DNA of 64,000 bases, from contig DDKS01000005.1 of assembly GCA_002340095.1 (NCBI GenBank), positions 1 to 64,000 of the forward strand. Reading direction: 5' to 3'. A program made the translations under genes and the position numbers. Shown here piece after piece: positions 15,444 to 25,222 of this stretch. The notes beneath the pieces were generated by a model that was not told where the DNA came from, made no database searches, and was given only the letters and a program-made list of their open reading frames with translations. Within the stretch, counting starts at the first letter, position 1. Each line of letters opens with the position of its first letter. This stretch comes from Betaproteobacteria bacterium UBA2592 (GTDB taxonomy: Bacteria; Pseudomonadota; Gammaproteobacteria; Burkholderiales; Rhodocyclaceae).

Positions 15444-16892
15444 ATGCAATTCCGACACGTCCTGCGCGTCCTGGGACTGTTCCTGCTGATTTTCAGCATC
15501 ACGCTGGTGCCTCCCTGGCTGCTGGCCCTGTGGGCCAACGACGGGCAGCAGCTTCCCTTTCTTTCCGCTTTCCTGCTCATTTTCGGCATGGGCTTGGCCC
15601 TGTGGCTGCCGGTGCGACGCTGCAAGGGCAACCTGCGCACCCGGGACGGATTCATCATCGCCACGGCCTTCTGGGTGCTGGTGGCCCTGGCCGGGGCCCT
15701 GCCTCTGATGCTGGCCACGGCGCCGCACATGGGCTTCACCGACGCCATGTTCGAGAGCATGTCGGGCCTGACCACCACCGGGGCGACGGTGCTGACGGGC
15801 ATCGACGACCTGCCCCTGTCGATCCGTTACTACCGCCAGCAGCTCAACTGGCTCGGGGGCATGGGCATCGTGGTGCTGGTGGTGGCCATCCTGCCAGCCC
15901 TGGGGGTCGGGGGCATGCAGTTATACCGGGCCGAGATGCCGGGCCCCATCAAGGATGCCAAGCTTACCCCCCGCATTGCCGATACGGCCAAATCCCTTTG
16001 GTACATCTACGTGGGGTTGACGGTGCTGTGCGCCCTGGCCTACTGGTGGGGCGGCATGTCCCTCTTTGACGCCATCTGTCACAGTTTCTCGACCATTTCC
16101 ACGGGCGGCTTTTCAACCCACGACGCCAGCATGGGCCATTTCCAGAGTCCGGTGCTCGAAAACCTGGGGGCCTTCTTCATGGTCCTGTCGGGGGTGAATT
16201 TCGCCTTGCACTTCATGGTCTGGCATGGCCGGACCCTGCGCCCCTACGGCATGGATGAGGAGAACCTGTTCTATCTGGGGCTGGTGGGCGTGGCCGTGTG
16301 CCTGATTGCCCTGCTGCTGTTCTTCAGCGGCCCCATGTCCATGAGCCATGCCCTGCGCCTGGCCTTCTTCCAGGTCGCCACCTTCATCACCAACACTGGC
16401 CTGTCGTCCTCCGACTATTACAACTGGCCGGTGGCGGCCCAGGTGTTGCTGCTCTTCATCAGCATCGTCGGCGGTTGCGCCGGCTCCACGGCGGGGGGGA
16501 TCAAGGTGATGCGCTTCATGTTGCTGCTCAAGCAGGGCAGCCGCGAGGTGCAGTTGCTGATCCATCCCCAGGCGGTGATTCCCATCAAGCTGGGCAACCG
16601 TACCGTGGATGCCCGGGTGACCAGCGCCGTGTGGGCTTTCTTTGCCGTCTATATCGCCGTGTTCGCCCTGCTGATGCTGATCCTGGCTGCCACCGGGATG
16701 GATCAGGAGACAGCCTTTTCCGCCGTGGTCGGCACCATCAACAACCTGGGGCTGGGCATGGGGGAGGTGAGCAGCGGTTTCAGCCAGGTGAGCGACACGG
16801 GTAAATGGACCCTGGTAATTTCCATGCTGCTCGGGCGCCTGGAGATCTTCACGGTGCTGGTCCTGTTCTCGCCGCGCTTTTGGCGCAGTTGA
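15444..16892 (+). CDS. trkH: Trk system potassium uptake protein TrkH
   Basis: TrkH is the pore-forming subunit of a K+ uptake system regulated by the NAD-binding TrkA. The 482-aa protein has four repeated membrane-pore-membrane units. Pore-loop motifs are visible: TTTGAT (110-115), STISTGGFST (about 216-225), TNTGLSSSD and TINNLGLGMGE, each with the conserved filter glycine. A GGAGGAAGC ribosome site precedes the ATG. No trkA is present in the window. It converges on a KdpDE-like pair with 6 bases between, which suggests a shared theme of potassium or osmotic control. Confidence 0.93.
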   Translation: MQFRHVLRVLGLFLLIFSITLVPPWLLALWANDGQQLPFLSAFLLIFGMGLALWLPVRRCKGNLRTRDGFIIATAFWVLVALAGALPLMLATAPHMGFTDAMFESMSGLTTTGATVLTGIDDLPLSIRYYRQQLNWLGGMGIVVLVVAILPALGVGGMQLYRAEMPGPIKDAKLTPRIADTAKSLWYIYVGLTVLCALAYWWGGMSLFDAICHSFSTISTGGFSTHDASMGHFQSPVLENLGAFFMVLSGVNFALHFMVWHGRTLRPYGMDEENLFYLGLVGVAVCLIALLLFFSGPMSMSHALRLAFFQVATFITNTGLSSSDYYNWPVAAQVLLLFISIVGGCAGSTAGGIKVMRFMLLLKQGSREVQLLIHPQAVIPIKLGNRTVDARVTSAVWAFFAVYIAVFALLMLILAATGMDQETAFSAVVGTINNLGLGMGEVSSGFSQVSDTGKWTLVISMLLGRLEIFTVLVLFSPRFWRS

Positions 16893-16898
16893 GGCGCT

Positions 16899-17612
16899 TC
16901 AGGCCACGAAGCGGTAGCCTACGCCGGGTTCGGTGCGGAGGTGGCGGGGCAGGGTCGGGTCGTCTTCCAGCTTGCGGCGCAGGCTGGCCATGTAGACCCG
17001 CAGATAATGGGCGTGCTCCACGTAGTGGGGGCCCCACACCTCGCGCAGCAGCTGGCGGTGGGTGAGCACCCGGCCGGCATTGCTGGCCAGCAGAGCGAGC
17101 AGCCGGTATTCGATGGGCGTCAGGTGCACCGTTTCCCCGGCGCGGCGGACCTGGCGCTGGGCCAGATCCAGTTCGATCTGACCGAAGCTGAAGATCGGCC
17201 CGCTGTCGCTGCTGCGCCGGGCCCGGCGCAACAGGGCGCGGACCCGGGCCAGCAGTTCGGGAATGCCGAAGGGCTTGCCCAGGTAATCGTCGGCCCCCGC
17301 ATCCAGGGCCAGGACCTTGTCGGCCTCGTCGGTACGGGCCGAGAGGACCAGCACCGGCAGGCAGGACCAGGTGCGCAGTTCGCGGATCAGTTCGATGCCG
17401 TCCCCGTCCGGCAGGCCCAGGTCGAGGATGAGCAGGTCCGGCTTGCGGGTGCCGGCTTCGATCAGGCCGCGCCCCAGGGAGTCGGTCTCGTGGGTCTGGC
17501 AGCCTTCGGATTGCAGGGCGGCTCGCACGAAGCGCCGGATCTGGGGTTCGTCCTCGACGATCAGGACTACTGGGGCAGGGCCCTCGGACTGGGGCGGACG
17601 GGGGGGGCTCAT
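16899..17612 (-). CDS. kdpE: response regulator, KdpE-like (OmpR family)
   Basis: This 237-aa regulator has a receiver domain (about 14-125) with acidic pocket E20/D21, phosphorylation site D64 and K113, and an OmpR-type winged helix (about 140-235). The C-terminal PGVGYRF end is typical, and the sequence resembles KdpE most closely. It overlaps its kinase gene by ATGA. In the usual Kdp system the pair controls kdpFABC; no kdpFABC genes are here, and the neighbour is trkH. Its direct target is therefore open. Confidence 0.85.
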   Translation of the reverse strand: MSPPRPPQSEGPAPVVLIVEDEPQIRRFVRAALQSEGCQTHETDSLGRGLIEAGTRKPDLLILDLGLPDGDGIELIRELRTWSCLPVLVLSARTDEADKVLALDAGADDYLGKPFGIPELLARVRALLRRARRSSDSGPIFSFGQIELDLAQRQVRRAGETVHLTPIEYRLLALLASNAGRVLTHRQLLREVWGPHYVEHAHYLRVYMASLRRKLEDDPTLPRHLRTEPGVGYRFVA

Positions 17613-19111
17613 GCTTCCTCCTGGGGCAGGGCCGGGGGGGTGCCTGCGGGCAGGCTGATGCTGAAGCAGGCGCCGCCTCCGGCCTGGTTGCCGGCTTCGA
17701 TCCGGCCCTGATGGGCGGCGATGATGCTGTGCACGATGGCCAGTCCCAGGCCGACGCCGGGAATGGCCGATTCATCCCGGCCCCGGGTGAATTTTTCGAA
17801 CAGGCTCTTTCCCCGTCCCCGGGGCAGGCCCGGGCCGTTGTCGCTGATCTCGATGCGGACCCGGTCCGCCTCCCGGGGGTCCCGCCCGGCCCGGATCGTC
17901 ACGGTGCTGCCCGGAGGCGTGTATTTGGCCGCATTTTCCAGCAGGTTGGAGAACACCCGCTCCATCAGCACCGCATCCAGTTCGAGCAGGGGCAGGTCCG
18001 GCGCCAGTTCCACCTGGACCCGGTGTCGCGCCAGCTGGCTGGCCCTGGCCTGCAGGGCGGCGCCCAGGACCTCCTCCAGCGGCTGCCATTCCTTGCGCAG
18101 CGCCACGGGGCCCGATTGCAGCCGCGCCATGTCGAGCAGGTTGTGCACCAGGGCGCTGGTGCGCAGGGCTTCCTCGCGGATGGACTGGGCCAGTTCCTCC
18201 TCCTCGGGCGGCAGGCGGCCCGCCAGCACCAGGGAGTCGGCCAGCCCCACCAGGGCCGTCAGGGGCGTGCGCAGATCGTGGGAGAGGGCGCCCAACAGGG
18301 AGTTGCGCAGCCGCTCGGATTCCATCTGCACCTGGATTTCCTGGGCTACCTGGATGTAATGCACCCGCTCCAGCGCGATGGCCACGAGGGAGGCGCCAGT
18401 TTCGAGCAGCTGTTGCTGCTCGGGGGCCAGCTGCCGGGAGCCGGCCGGAGGGGAGAGAGCCAGGACCCCCCGGATGCGCATGGGCGAGCGCAGGGGCTGG
18501 AAGTGCCAGCCCGAATCGTTGCGGGCCTGGCCGCTCCGGGCGCATTCCCGGGCCGGCTCCAGCGGCGGCTCCTGGCGGATGCCGGCGGCCGGGGCGGGAC
18601 CGAAGCGGCTCAGTCCGTCCTGCGCATCGGGCAGCAGCAGGCAGGCTTCATACTGGAAGCCCCGACGCACGAAATGGCGCACGATCTCGTCCACCTGTTC
18701 CAGGCTCAGGGCGCCGGACAGGTCCCGGGCCATTTCGTACAGGGCCGTCATGCGCAGTTCCCGGTGGCGGGCCATTTCCGCCTGGCGGCGCAGGCCGGTG
18801 GTGAGGTGGGTGGTGATCAGGGCCACCGCCAGCATTACCGCGAAGGTGAGCAGGTACTGCACGTCGCTGACGGCGAAGGTGAGGCGGGGGTGGACGAAGA
18901 AGAAGTTGAACGCGGCCACGGACAGGAAGGCGGCCAGGATGCCCGGCCCCCGGCCCAGTCGCACGGCGGCGAGGAGGACGGCGAGCAGGAACAGCATGAT
19001 GATGTTGGCCTGATCCAGGCGGTCCCGCAGGGGGGAGGCCAGCAGGGCGACTCCGGCTACCAGGGCGCCGGCCCACAGATAGGGGAACAGGGAGGCGGGA
19101 GCTGCTTGCAT
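17609..19111 (-). CDS. kdpD: KdpD-like sensor histidine kinase lacking the N-terminal sensor domain
   Basis: The 500-aa protein starts directly with the KdpD-type DUF4118 four-helix membrane module (about 10-105), followed by a GAF-like region (about 120-250), a HisKA domain with H278 in SHDLRTPL, and a HATPase with NAAKYTPPG and GLGLAIVHS. Full KdpD is near 890 aa. The missing part is the N-terminal KdpD/Walker and universal-stress-like region that senses cytoplasmic K+ and c-di-AMP in other species. No such domain is encoded upstream: the next 227 bases lead to a divergent MFS gene. A TAGACT -10-like element lies just before the ATG. Confidence 0.85.
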   Translation of the reverse strand: MQAAPASLFPYLWAGALVAGVALLASPLRDRLDQANIIMLFLLAVLLAAVRLGRGPGILAAFLSVAAFNFFFVHPRLTFAVSDVQYLLTFAVMLAVALITTHLTTGLRRQAEMARHRELRMTALYEMARDLSGALSLEQVDEIVRHFVRRGFQYEACLLLPDAQDGLSRFGPAPAAGIRQEPPLEPARECARSGQARNDSGWHFQPLRSPMRIRGVLALSPPAGSRQLAPEQQQLLETGASLVAIALERVHYIQVAQEIQVQMESERLRNSLLGALSHDLRTPLTALVGLADSLVLAGRLPPEEEELAQSIREEALRTSALVHNLLDMARLQSGPVALRKEWQPLEEVLGAALQARASQLARHRVQVELAPDLPLLELDAVLMERVFSNLLENAAKYTPPGSTVTIRAGRDPREADRVRIEISDNGPGLPRGRGKSLFEKFTRGRDESAIPGVGLGLAIVHSIIAAHQGRIEAGNQAGGGACFSISLPAGTPPALPQEEA

Positions 19112-19338
19112 GGCGGCAGTCTAGGGGTTTCCGGGCCGCCGGAACAGTTGCCGGCAGCCCGGCAGCGGCTGGCCGGTGCGGACCGCAAGGGGCAAGGGCT
19201 GTGCTGTTTCCATCGGGAACCGGGCCGGAACGGGCATGACGCGGGAAGATGGCCGAAAATAGGCGATCGCGCATCAAGATTTCGTAAAAATGCGGAGGAT
19301 GGCCTTATCATCGCCGCTTTTGCCCTCCGGCCCTTCCC

Positions 19339-20538
19339 ATGCTGCCTGCCCGCTGGCGCACCCCCACCTGCATCCTCCTGGCCGCCTGCCTGATCCTGAC
19401 CCTCTCCATGGGGGTGCGGCACACGGCCGGGCTGTTCCTGCAGCCGATGACCCAGGACCAGGGCTGGAGCCGGGAGGCCTTTTCGTTTGCCATCGCCCTG
19501 CAGAATCTGCTCTGGGGGCTGGCCTCGCCCTTCGCCGGGGCCTTTGCGGACCGGGTCGGGGCCGGGCGTACCCTGGCGGTCTGCGCCCTGCTCTACGGGC
19601 TGGGGCTGGTGGGCATGGCCCATGCGGGCAGCGCAGCGGGGCTCAACCTGTCGGCGGGCCTCCTGATCGGCCTCGGCTTGTCCGGCACCACCTTCGCCGT
19701 GGTCATGGGGGTGGTGGGGCGGCACGTGCCCCCGGCCCGGCGCAGCCTGGCCCTGGGGCTGGTCAGCGCCGGCGGTTCCTTCGGCCAGTTCGCCGTGCTG
19801 CCCGTGGGCCAGGCCATGATCAATGCCTGGGGCTGGCAGGCCGCCCTGCTCTGGCTGGCCCTGGGCGTGGGGATGATCGCGCCCCTGGCGGCCCTGCTGG
19901 CCGATGGTCCGGCCCGCGCCACCCCGGGAGGCCAGCAGTCGCTGGGTCAGGCCCTCAGGGAGGCCCTGACCCAGCCCAGCTTCCACCTGCTGTTCTGGAG
20001 CTATGGCGTTTGCGGCTTCCAGACCGCCTTCATCATGCTGCACCTGCCCGCCTACCTGATGGACCGGGGCTACAACGCCAACGTGGGCATGACCGCCGTG
20101 GCCCTGATCGGGCTGTTCAACATCTTCGGCTCCTTCCTGTTCGGCTGGTGGGGCGGCTTTGCCAGCAAGAAGAAGCTGCTCGTGCTGATCTACGCAGCCC
20201 GGATCGCGGCCGTGCTCATGCTGCTCCACCTGCCCATCGGCCTGCCCGGGGTATGGCTGTTCGCCGCCCTGATGGGGCTGCTGTGGCTGGCCACGGTGCC
20301 GCTCACCAACGGCCTGATCGCCCAGATCTTCGGGCTGCGCTACCTGTCCATGCTGGCCGGCGGGGTCTTCCTCGGGCACCAGCTGGGCAGCTTCCTCGGG
20401 GCCTGGATGGGCGGGCGGATCTTCGACCAGAGCGGTTCCTACGGGCTGGCCTGGGCCTGGGTGATCGGCCTTTCCGTGCTGGCGGCGGCCCTGGCCTGGC
20501 CCATCAACGAGCGGCCCCTGCGCCAGGAGTCCCCGTGA
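19339..20538 (+). CDS. MFS transporter
   Basis: The 399-aa protein has about twelve hydrophobic segments and the major-facilitator layout, with a motif-A-like FAGAFADRVGAGR after helix 2 and a basic loop (FASKKKLL) between the halves. It resembles the MFS group that includes oxalate/formate and monocarboxylate carriers, but I cannot name a substrate. A 43-residue membrane peptide begins inside its last codons through GTGA and is probably cotranslated. It is divergent from the KdpD-like gene with 227 bases between, where I see only weak promoter-like sequence. Confidence 0.85.
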   Translation: MLPARWRTPTCILLAACLILTLSMGVRHTAGLFLQPMTQDQGWSREAFSFAIALQNLLWGLASPFAGAFADRVGAGRTLAVCALLYGLGLVGMAHAGSAAGLNLSAGLLIGLGLSGTTFAVVMGVVGRHVPPARRSLALGLVSAGGSFGQFAVLPVGQAMINAWGWQAALLWLALGVGMIAPLAALLADGPARATPGGQQSLGQALREALTQPSFHLLFWSYGVCGFQTAFIMLHLPAYLMDRGYNANVGMTAVALIGLFNIFGSFLFGWWGGFASKKKLLVLIYAARIAAVLMLLHLPIGLPGVWLFAALMGLLWLATVPLTNGLIAQIFGLRYLSMLAGGVFLGHQLGSFLGAWMGGRIFDQSGSYGLAWAWVIGLSVLAAALAWPINERPLRQESP

Positions 20539-20666
20539 AGGGCGGCGGGCGCCTGGTCTGGCTGCTGCTCGGCGTGCTGGCGGCCGGGGGGCTGTACGCC
20601 CTGTTCCAGGCCTATCAGATGCCCGAATTGCTGCTGGAGTGGGAAAGCCTGCGCTATTGCGGCTGA
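20535..20666 (+). CDS. 43-aa single-pass membrane peptide
   Basis: A GTG start at 20535 overlaps the MFS stop (GTGA) and opens a 43-codon frame. The product has a basic start (MKGGGR), one hydrophobic helix (about residues 7-25) and a short acidic, aromatic tail ending SLRYCG, so the N-in orientation is likely. Its 3' end overlaps the convergent HDOD gene by 13 bases. The stop/start junction suggests coupled translation and a possible accessory peptide of the carrier. There is no homology argument, so it remains a candidate. Confidence 0.5.
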   Translation: MKGGGRLVWLLLGVLAAGGLYALFQAYQMPELLLEWESLRYCG

Positions 20667-21508
20667 TCCGGCTCCCCGGCCGGGGGCGGCGGGGCCAGTC
20701 CCAGGCGCTGGCCCAGGGCTTCTTCGGAGAGGTTGAGCAGGGCCGAGATGGCCTTGAGGTCGTCCGGGATGGCGGCGTCGTCCCAGCCGTGGGCCAGGTG
20801 CCGGGCCAGATTGACCGCCAGCACCACGTTCTTCACCCGGGGGTGGTCGGCGTGCTCGTCGTCGATCAGTTTCAGGAGCAGATCGGGCAGATGCCAGGCG
20901 CGGCACAGGGCGGCCTGGATGTCCATGAGGCGGATGCCCAGCACCTTCTCCTGGGCGATGACACTGCGCAGCTGGGGGTCCGCCTGCTGCATGCCGCGGA
21001 TTTCCAGGGCCAGGTGCGGGGCGAAGCAGTAGAGCAGGATTTCCGCCAGGTCGTGGAGCAGGGCGGCCAGGGTGACTTCCTCGGCGTTGATGTCCACCCG
21101 CCAGACCGCCCATTCATAGGCGTAGTGGGAGGCCTGCTGGGCGCGCCGGATCACCTGCAAGGTGCCCAGCAAAGCCTGGGGTGGGCAGCCTTTCAGAGTG
21201 TCCTCGATGGTGACCAGGTTCTCGAAGCGTTTGAAGAAGGGCTCGATGCCCAGCATCATGATGGCCCCGGCGATGGTGGTCACATCATGGTGCAGGCGCT
21301 TGCCCGTCAGGGGCTGGATGTAGGCCAGCACCCGCACGGCCATGAGTGGGTCCTGCAGGATGATGCGGGCCAGGGCCTTGCCGGAGACATGGGCCATGTT
21401 CTCCCGGGCGCTCTCGATCTGGCGGCGGGTATGGCGCAGCACGGGCAGCTCCTGTTCGCTGAAATACATCACCCAGTCGTCCAACTCCTGCAGGGGATGG
21501 TCGAGCAT
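20654..21508 (-). CDS. HDOD domain protein
   Basis: The 284-aa protein consists mainly of an HDOD domain, a degenerate relative of HD phosphohydrolases common in bacterial signalling. The segment LAALLHDLAEILLY (about 147-160) corresponds to the HD motif region, and conserved hydrophobic helices surround it. No receiver, GGDEF or EAL domain is attached, so it would act by protein interaction. The ATG has a GGAGGAG site. It stands alone between the MFS unit and the divergent hydrolase gene. Function cannot be assigned more closely. Confidence 0.85.
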   Translation of the reverse strand: MLDHPLQELDDWVMYFSEQELPVLRHTRRQIESARENMAHVSGKALARIILQDPLMAVRVLAYIQPLTGKRLHHDVTTIAGAIMMLGIEPFFKRFENLVTIEDTLKGCPPQALLGTLQVIRRAQQASHYAYEWAVWRVDINAEEVTLAALLHDLAEILLYCFAPHLALEIRGMQQADPQLRSVIAQEKVLGIRLMDIQAALCRAWHLPDLLLKLIDDEHADHPRVKNVVLAVNLARHLAHGWDDAAIPDDLKAISALLNLSEEALGQRLGLAPPPPAGEPDQPQ

Positions 21509-21661
21509 GGCTGCTCCTCCACTTTAAAAACGAAGCCCAAGTTTTTGATTTGAGCGCAATTGTTGCGAAAGCCATTGTCGCGCCCAATGGTAATGCCCGC
21601 CTTGCGGTTGGGCAAGGGTGGCCGTGCGATAATCTGTCCTTTGTTCTTTCCTGCGACTCCC

Positions 21662-22303
21662 ATGCGCTACCTCATCGTTCCCGTGACCCCCTTCGAACAG
21701 AATTGTTCCATCCTCTGGTGCGAGAAGACCCGGCAAGCCGCCGTGGTGGACCCCGGCGGGGATGTGGACCGCATCTTGGCCGCCCTGGGGCGGGAGGAAC
21801 TGAGTCTGGCAACGATCCTGGTCACTCACGGCCACATTGACCATGCAGGCGGGGTGGCCGACCTGGCCGAACGTCTGGGCGTGCCCATCGAGGGACCCGG
21901 CGAGGCCGATCGCTTCTGGATCGAAGGCATGGCCCAGCAGTCGCGCATGTTCGGCTTTCCGCCGGTGCGTTCCTTTGAGCCAACCCGCTGGCTGCAAGGG
22001 GGAGATCGGGTGCGTTTTGGCGAGGTGGAGCTGGAGGTGCTGCATTGCCCCGGCCACACCCCGGGCCACGTGGCCTTTTATCACCGGCCCAGCCAGCTGC
22101 TGGTGGTGGGGGACATCCTGTTCCAGGGCTCCGTCGGCCGCACCGATTTCCCTGGTGGGGATCAGCAGGCGCTGCTGGCATCCATCCGGGAAAAGCTCTT
22201 TCCGCTCGGGGACGAGGTGGATTTCATCCCCGGCCACGGCCCCATGTCCACCCTGGGAGAGGAGCGCCGCTTCAATCCCTTCGTGGGCGGACGCTTCGGC
22301 TGA
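21662..22303 (+). CDS. metallo-beta-lactamase-fold hydrolase (glyoxalase II-like)
   Basis: The 213-aa protein has the metallo-beta-lactamase fold with the zinc motif [10 protein letters not shown] (H56, H58, D60, H61), further ligands in HCPGHTPGH and a final GHGP. It matches the short YcbL-type glyoxalase II group, which hydrolyses thioesters such as S-lactoylglutathione; the true substrate is not certain. ATG 21662 is preferred to the earlier in-frame starts because it begins the conserved first strand. A GATAAT -10-like box lies at 21628-21633. accA follows after 76 bases. Confidence 0.85.
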   Translation: MRYLIVPVTPFEQNCSILWCEKTRQAAVVDPGGDVDRILAALGREELSLATILVTHGHIDHAGGVADLAERLGVPIEGPGEADRFWIEGMAQQSRMFGFPPVRSFEPTRWLQGGDRVRFGEVELEVLHCPGHTPGHVAFYHRPSQLLVVGDILFQGSVGRTDFPGGDQQALLASIREKLFPLGDEVDFIPGHGPMSTLGEERRFNPFVGGRFG

Positions 22304-22323
22304 AGCTTCGCCGTGCCGCGTAT

Positions 22324-22350
22324 TTGAATTGCGCGTTTTGGGGGTAAAAT
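22324..22350 (+). promoter_or_regulatory. possible promoter of accA
   Basis: TTGAAT at 22324-22329 and TAAAAT at 22345-22350 are 15 bases apart, slightly short. The -10 is flanked by GGGG and CCCC. Transcription would begin around 22357, 23 bases before the accA ATG. Confidence 0.4.
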
Positions 22351-22379
22351 CCCCGCCTTCCAAAAATTTCGGGCCCGGG

Positions 22380-23348
22380 ATGAAAACCACCTTCCTCGAT
22401 TTTGAGCAGCCGATTGCCGAACTGGAAAACAAGATCGAAGCCCTGCGCTTTGGCCAGGAAGATTCCGCCGTCGACATTTCCGACGAGATCGAGCGGCTTT
22501 CGGAAAAAAGCAGGGCCCTGACCAAGGACATCTACGCCCGGCTCACGCCCTGGCAGATTGCCCAGGTGGCCAGGCACCCTCAGCGCCCCTACACCCTCGA
22601 TTACATCGAGCGCATCTTTACGGATTTCGAGGAGTTGCACGGCGACCGGGCTTTTGCCGACGACAAGGCCATCGTCGGCGGGCTGGCCCGCTTCAACGGC
22701 CAGCCCTGCGTCGTGATCGGCCACCAGAAAGGCCGCGATACCAAGGAAAAAATCCTGCGCAACTTCGGTATGCCCCGGCCCGAGGGCTACCGCAAGGCCC
22801 TGCGCCTGATGAAGCTGGCGGAGAAGTTCAGACTGCCCGTGTTCACCTTCGTGGACACCCCCGGGGCCTATCCTGGCATCGATGCGGAGGAGCGGGGGCA
22901 GTCCGAGGCCATCGGCCGCAACCTGTATGAAATGGCCGGGCTCAAGACCCCCATCATCGTCACCATCATCGGTGAAGGGGGCTCCGGTGGCGCACTTGCC
23001 ATTGCCGTGGGCGACGTGGTGCAGATGCTGCAGCATGCCACCTATTCGGTGATTTCCCCCGAAGGCTGTGCTTCCATCCTCTGGAAAAGCGCCGAAAAGG
23101 CCCCCGAAGCGGCCGAGATCATGGGCATCACTGCGGCGCGGCTGAAGTCCCTGGGCCTCATCGACAAGGTGGTCAACGAACCCTGCGGCGGCGCCCACCG
23201 GGATCACGGGCTGATGGCCCAGAACCTCCGGAAGGCGCTGCAGGACAGCCTCAAGCAGCTTTCCGGTTTGTCCACCGCCGAGCTGCTCGAAACCCGTTTC
23301 GAGCGCCTGATGGCCTATGGCCGCTTCAAGGAACAGGCTCCCCGCTGA
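22380..23348 (+). CDS. accA: acetyl-CoA carboxylase carboxyltransferase subunit alpha
   Basis: AccA with AccD transfers the carboxyl group from biotin to acetyl-CoA, giving malonyl-CoA for fatty acid synthesis. The 322-aa length is normal. Family hallmarks are the N-terminal helical region with LEN and EIERL, the crotonase-fold core with [19 protein letters not shown], and the oxyanion-hole glycines in [11 protein letters not shown]. It overlaps tilS by 32 bases, a close coupling also seen in related bacteria. Confidence 0.97.
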   Translation: MKTTFLDFEQPIAELENKIEALRFGQEDSAVDISDEIERLSEKSRALTKDIYARLTPWQIAQVARHPQRPYTLDYIERIFTDFEELHGDRAFADDKAIVGGLARFNGQPCVVIGHQKGRDTKEKILRNFGMPRPEGYRKALRLMKLAEKFRLPVFTFVDTPGAYPGIDAEERGQSEAIGRNLYEMAGLKTPIIVTIIGEGGSGGALAIAVGDVVQMLQHATYSVISPEGCASILWKSAEKAPEAAEIMGITAARLKSLGLIDKVVNEPCGGAHRDHGLMAQNLRKALQDSLKQLSGLSTAELLETRFERLMAYGRFKEQAPR

Positions 23349-24636
23349 TCTGTTCGCCGGGTCTGCGGCTCTACTGCAGGCCCACCTGCCCGCCGGGGCT
23401 GAACTTTGGGTCGGTCTCTCCGGCGGCCGCGACTCCGTCGTTCTCCTCCATCTTTGCCAGCGTCTCTGGCCCCGGGTGCGGGCCATTCACGTGCATCACG
23501 GCCTTTCTCCCCATGCCGACGCCTGGGTGGATTTCTGCCAGGCCCTGTGCCGGGAGCGGCAGATTCCCTTGTCGGTTGTCCGTGTCCAGGTCGAAGACCG
23601 GGCGGGCAGGGGGCTCGAAGCGGCTGCCCGGGAGGCCCGTTACCGGGCCTACCGGGAGAGTGGTGCCGGCTACCTGGCCCTCGGGCACCACCGTCAGGAC
23701 CAGGTGGAGACCCTGTTGTTCAATCTATGCCGGGGCACTGGTGTAGCCGGGGCGGCGGCCATGCCGGCCTGCCGGCGGCGGGATGACCTCGTGCTGCTGC
23801 GGCCCTTGCTTGCCTGGGCCCCGGCGGATCTGGACCACTACGCCCGGGCTCGGGGGCTTGCCTGGGTCGAGGACGAGAGCAACCGGGATGTGCGCTACAG
23901 CCGCAATTACCTGCGCCGGGAGATCCTGCCGCGCCTGGCGCAGCACTTTCCCGGCGTCGAAGCCAGTCTGGCCCGGGCTGCCGGGCATTTTGCCGAGGCC
24001 CAGGAACTGCTGGACGAGCTTGCCCGCCAGGATGACGTCCGGATCGGAGCCCGGCGCGAACTCTTGCTGCAGCTGAGTCCGGCACGGCAGGCCAACTGGC
24101 TGCGCTGGTGGCTGCGCCAGGCGGGCTGGCAGGTGCCCGACGCGGCGGCGGCAACGGAATGGCTGCGGCAACTGGCGGAGGCCGGAACGGAGGCTCGGGT
24201 CGAGTTGCCCTTGCCCCAGGGCTGGGTGCGCCTCTGGCAAGGGGGGCTTTACCGGGTGCCGCGGCAGGAGCCGCCCCGGTCCTGCGTCTGGGATGGCCGG
24301 GGTGTTCTGGACTGGGGTGGTGCGCAGTTGCGGCTGTTGCCTGCCTTGGGGGAGGGCCTGAGCCAGGCCAGGCTGGCCGGCCGGATGCTGGAGGTGCGTC
24401 TGCGCCAGGGAGGGGAGAGCCTCTGCCCCGGCCCCGGCCGGCCTCGCCGGCCCCTGAAGAAGCTGCTGCAGGAAAGCGGGATTCCACCCTGGGAGCGGCA
24501 GACCCTGCCCCTGCTTTATGTGGAGGGGGAGCTGGTGGCCTGTGTCGGGGTGGCCCTGGCGGCCGGGTGGCAGTGCGGGGTGGGAGAGCCGGGCTGGCTG
24601 CCCACCCTGGCGCCGGGGCTCAATCCAGGCCCTTGA
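23317..24636 (+). CDS. tilS: tRNA(Ile)-lysidine synthase
   Basis: TilS attaches lysine to C34 of tRNA-Ile(CAU), changing its codon and amino acid identity; it is essential. The PP-loop ATP motif SGGRDS lies at 35-40, and the conserved [11 protein letters not shown] region follows at about 126-136. The C-terminal part (about 340-430) carries the tRNA-binding TilS C domain with [14 protein letters not shown]. Length 439 aa is normal. The chosen ATG lies inside accA, a 32-base overlap; later starts would trim the helical N-terminus. It converges on dctR with a 17-base overlap. Confidence 0.95.
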   Translation: MAASRNRLPADLFAGSAALLQAHLPAGAELWVGLSGGRDSVVLLHLCQRLWPRVRAIHVHHGLSPHADAWVDFCQALCRERQIPLSVVRVQVEDRAGRGLEAAAREARYRAYRESGAGYLALGHHRQDQVETLLFNLCRGTGVAGAAAMPACRRRDDLVLLRPLLAWAPADLDHYARARGLAWVEDESNRDVRYSRNYLRREILPRLAQHFPGVEASLARAAGHFAEAQELLDELARQDDVRIGARRELLLQLSPARQANWLRWWLRQAGWQVPDAAAATEWLRQLAEAGTEARVELPLPQGWVRLWQGGLYRVPRQEPPRSCVWDGRGVLDWGGAQLRLLPALGEGLSQARLAGRMLEVRLRQGGESLCPGPGRPRRPLKKLLQESGIPPWERQTLPLLYVEGELVACVGVALAAGWQCGVGEPGWLPTLAPGLNPGP

Positions 24637-25222
24637 GCAGCTGGGCCAGTTCCACGGCGGTCTTGACTCCCATCTTTTCCAGCAGCCGGGCCCGGTGTAC
24701 CTCGACGGTACGCATGCTGATGTGCAGCTCGTTTGCGATGATCTTGTTGAGCTTGCCGGCCAGGATCCGCTCCATGATCTGTCGCTCCCGGCCGGACAAG
24801 GTTTCCAGACGGCTGGTGATGGTCTGGGCCGAGGCCCGGGCATTACGCTGGCGCTCGTCGTGGGCCAGGGCCTCCATGACCCGGCTGACCAGCTCATTGT
24901 CGTTGAAGGGTTTTTCGAAAAAGTCGTAGGCCCCCTTCTTGAGGGCCGCCACGGCCATGGGCACGTCCCCGTGGCCGGTGAGGAAGATCACCGGCAGGCG
25001 GATGCCCCGGGCCAGGAGGATGTCGAACAGTTCCAGACCGCTGGTGCCGGTCATGCGGATGTCCAGCACGACACAGCCGCTCATGCGTTCCGGGTCGGCT
25101 GCCAGGAAGTCCTCGGCGCTGGCATAGCTGCGGCAAGGGATCTGGCGCGACTGGAGCAGCCAGGAGAGGGCGTCGCGGATGGCTTCGTCGTCATCCACCA
25201 GATGGGCATGGGGTGTCGTCAT
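24620..25222 (-). CDS. dctR: response regulator DctR (FixJ/LuxR family)
   Basis: This 200-aa regulator has a receiver domain with acidic residues at 10-12, phosphorylation site D54 and the KKGAYDFFEKPF segment with the conserved lysine. A LuxR-type helix-turn-helix follows at about 135-195 (LSGRERQIMERI, IANELHISMRTVEVHRA). It belongs with DctS, whose gene it overlaps by 32 bases, and probably activates dctPQM, which lies divergently upstream. ATG 25222 is chosen over the open frame to 25306 because it starts the receiver strand and has an AAGGA site. Confidence 0.88.
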   Translation of the reverse strand: MTTPHAHLVDDDEAIRDALSWLLQSRQIPCRSYASAEDFLAADPERMSGCVVLDIRMTGTSGLELFDILLARGIRLPVIFLTGHGDVPMAVAALKKGAYDFFEKPFNDNELVSRVMEALAHDERQRNARASAQTITSRLETLSGRERQIMERILAGKLNKIIANELHISMRTVEVHRARLLEKMGVKTAVELAQLLKGLD

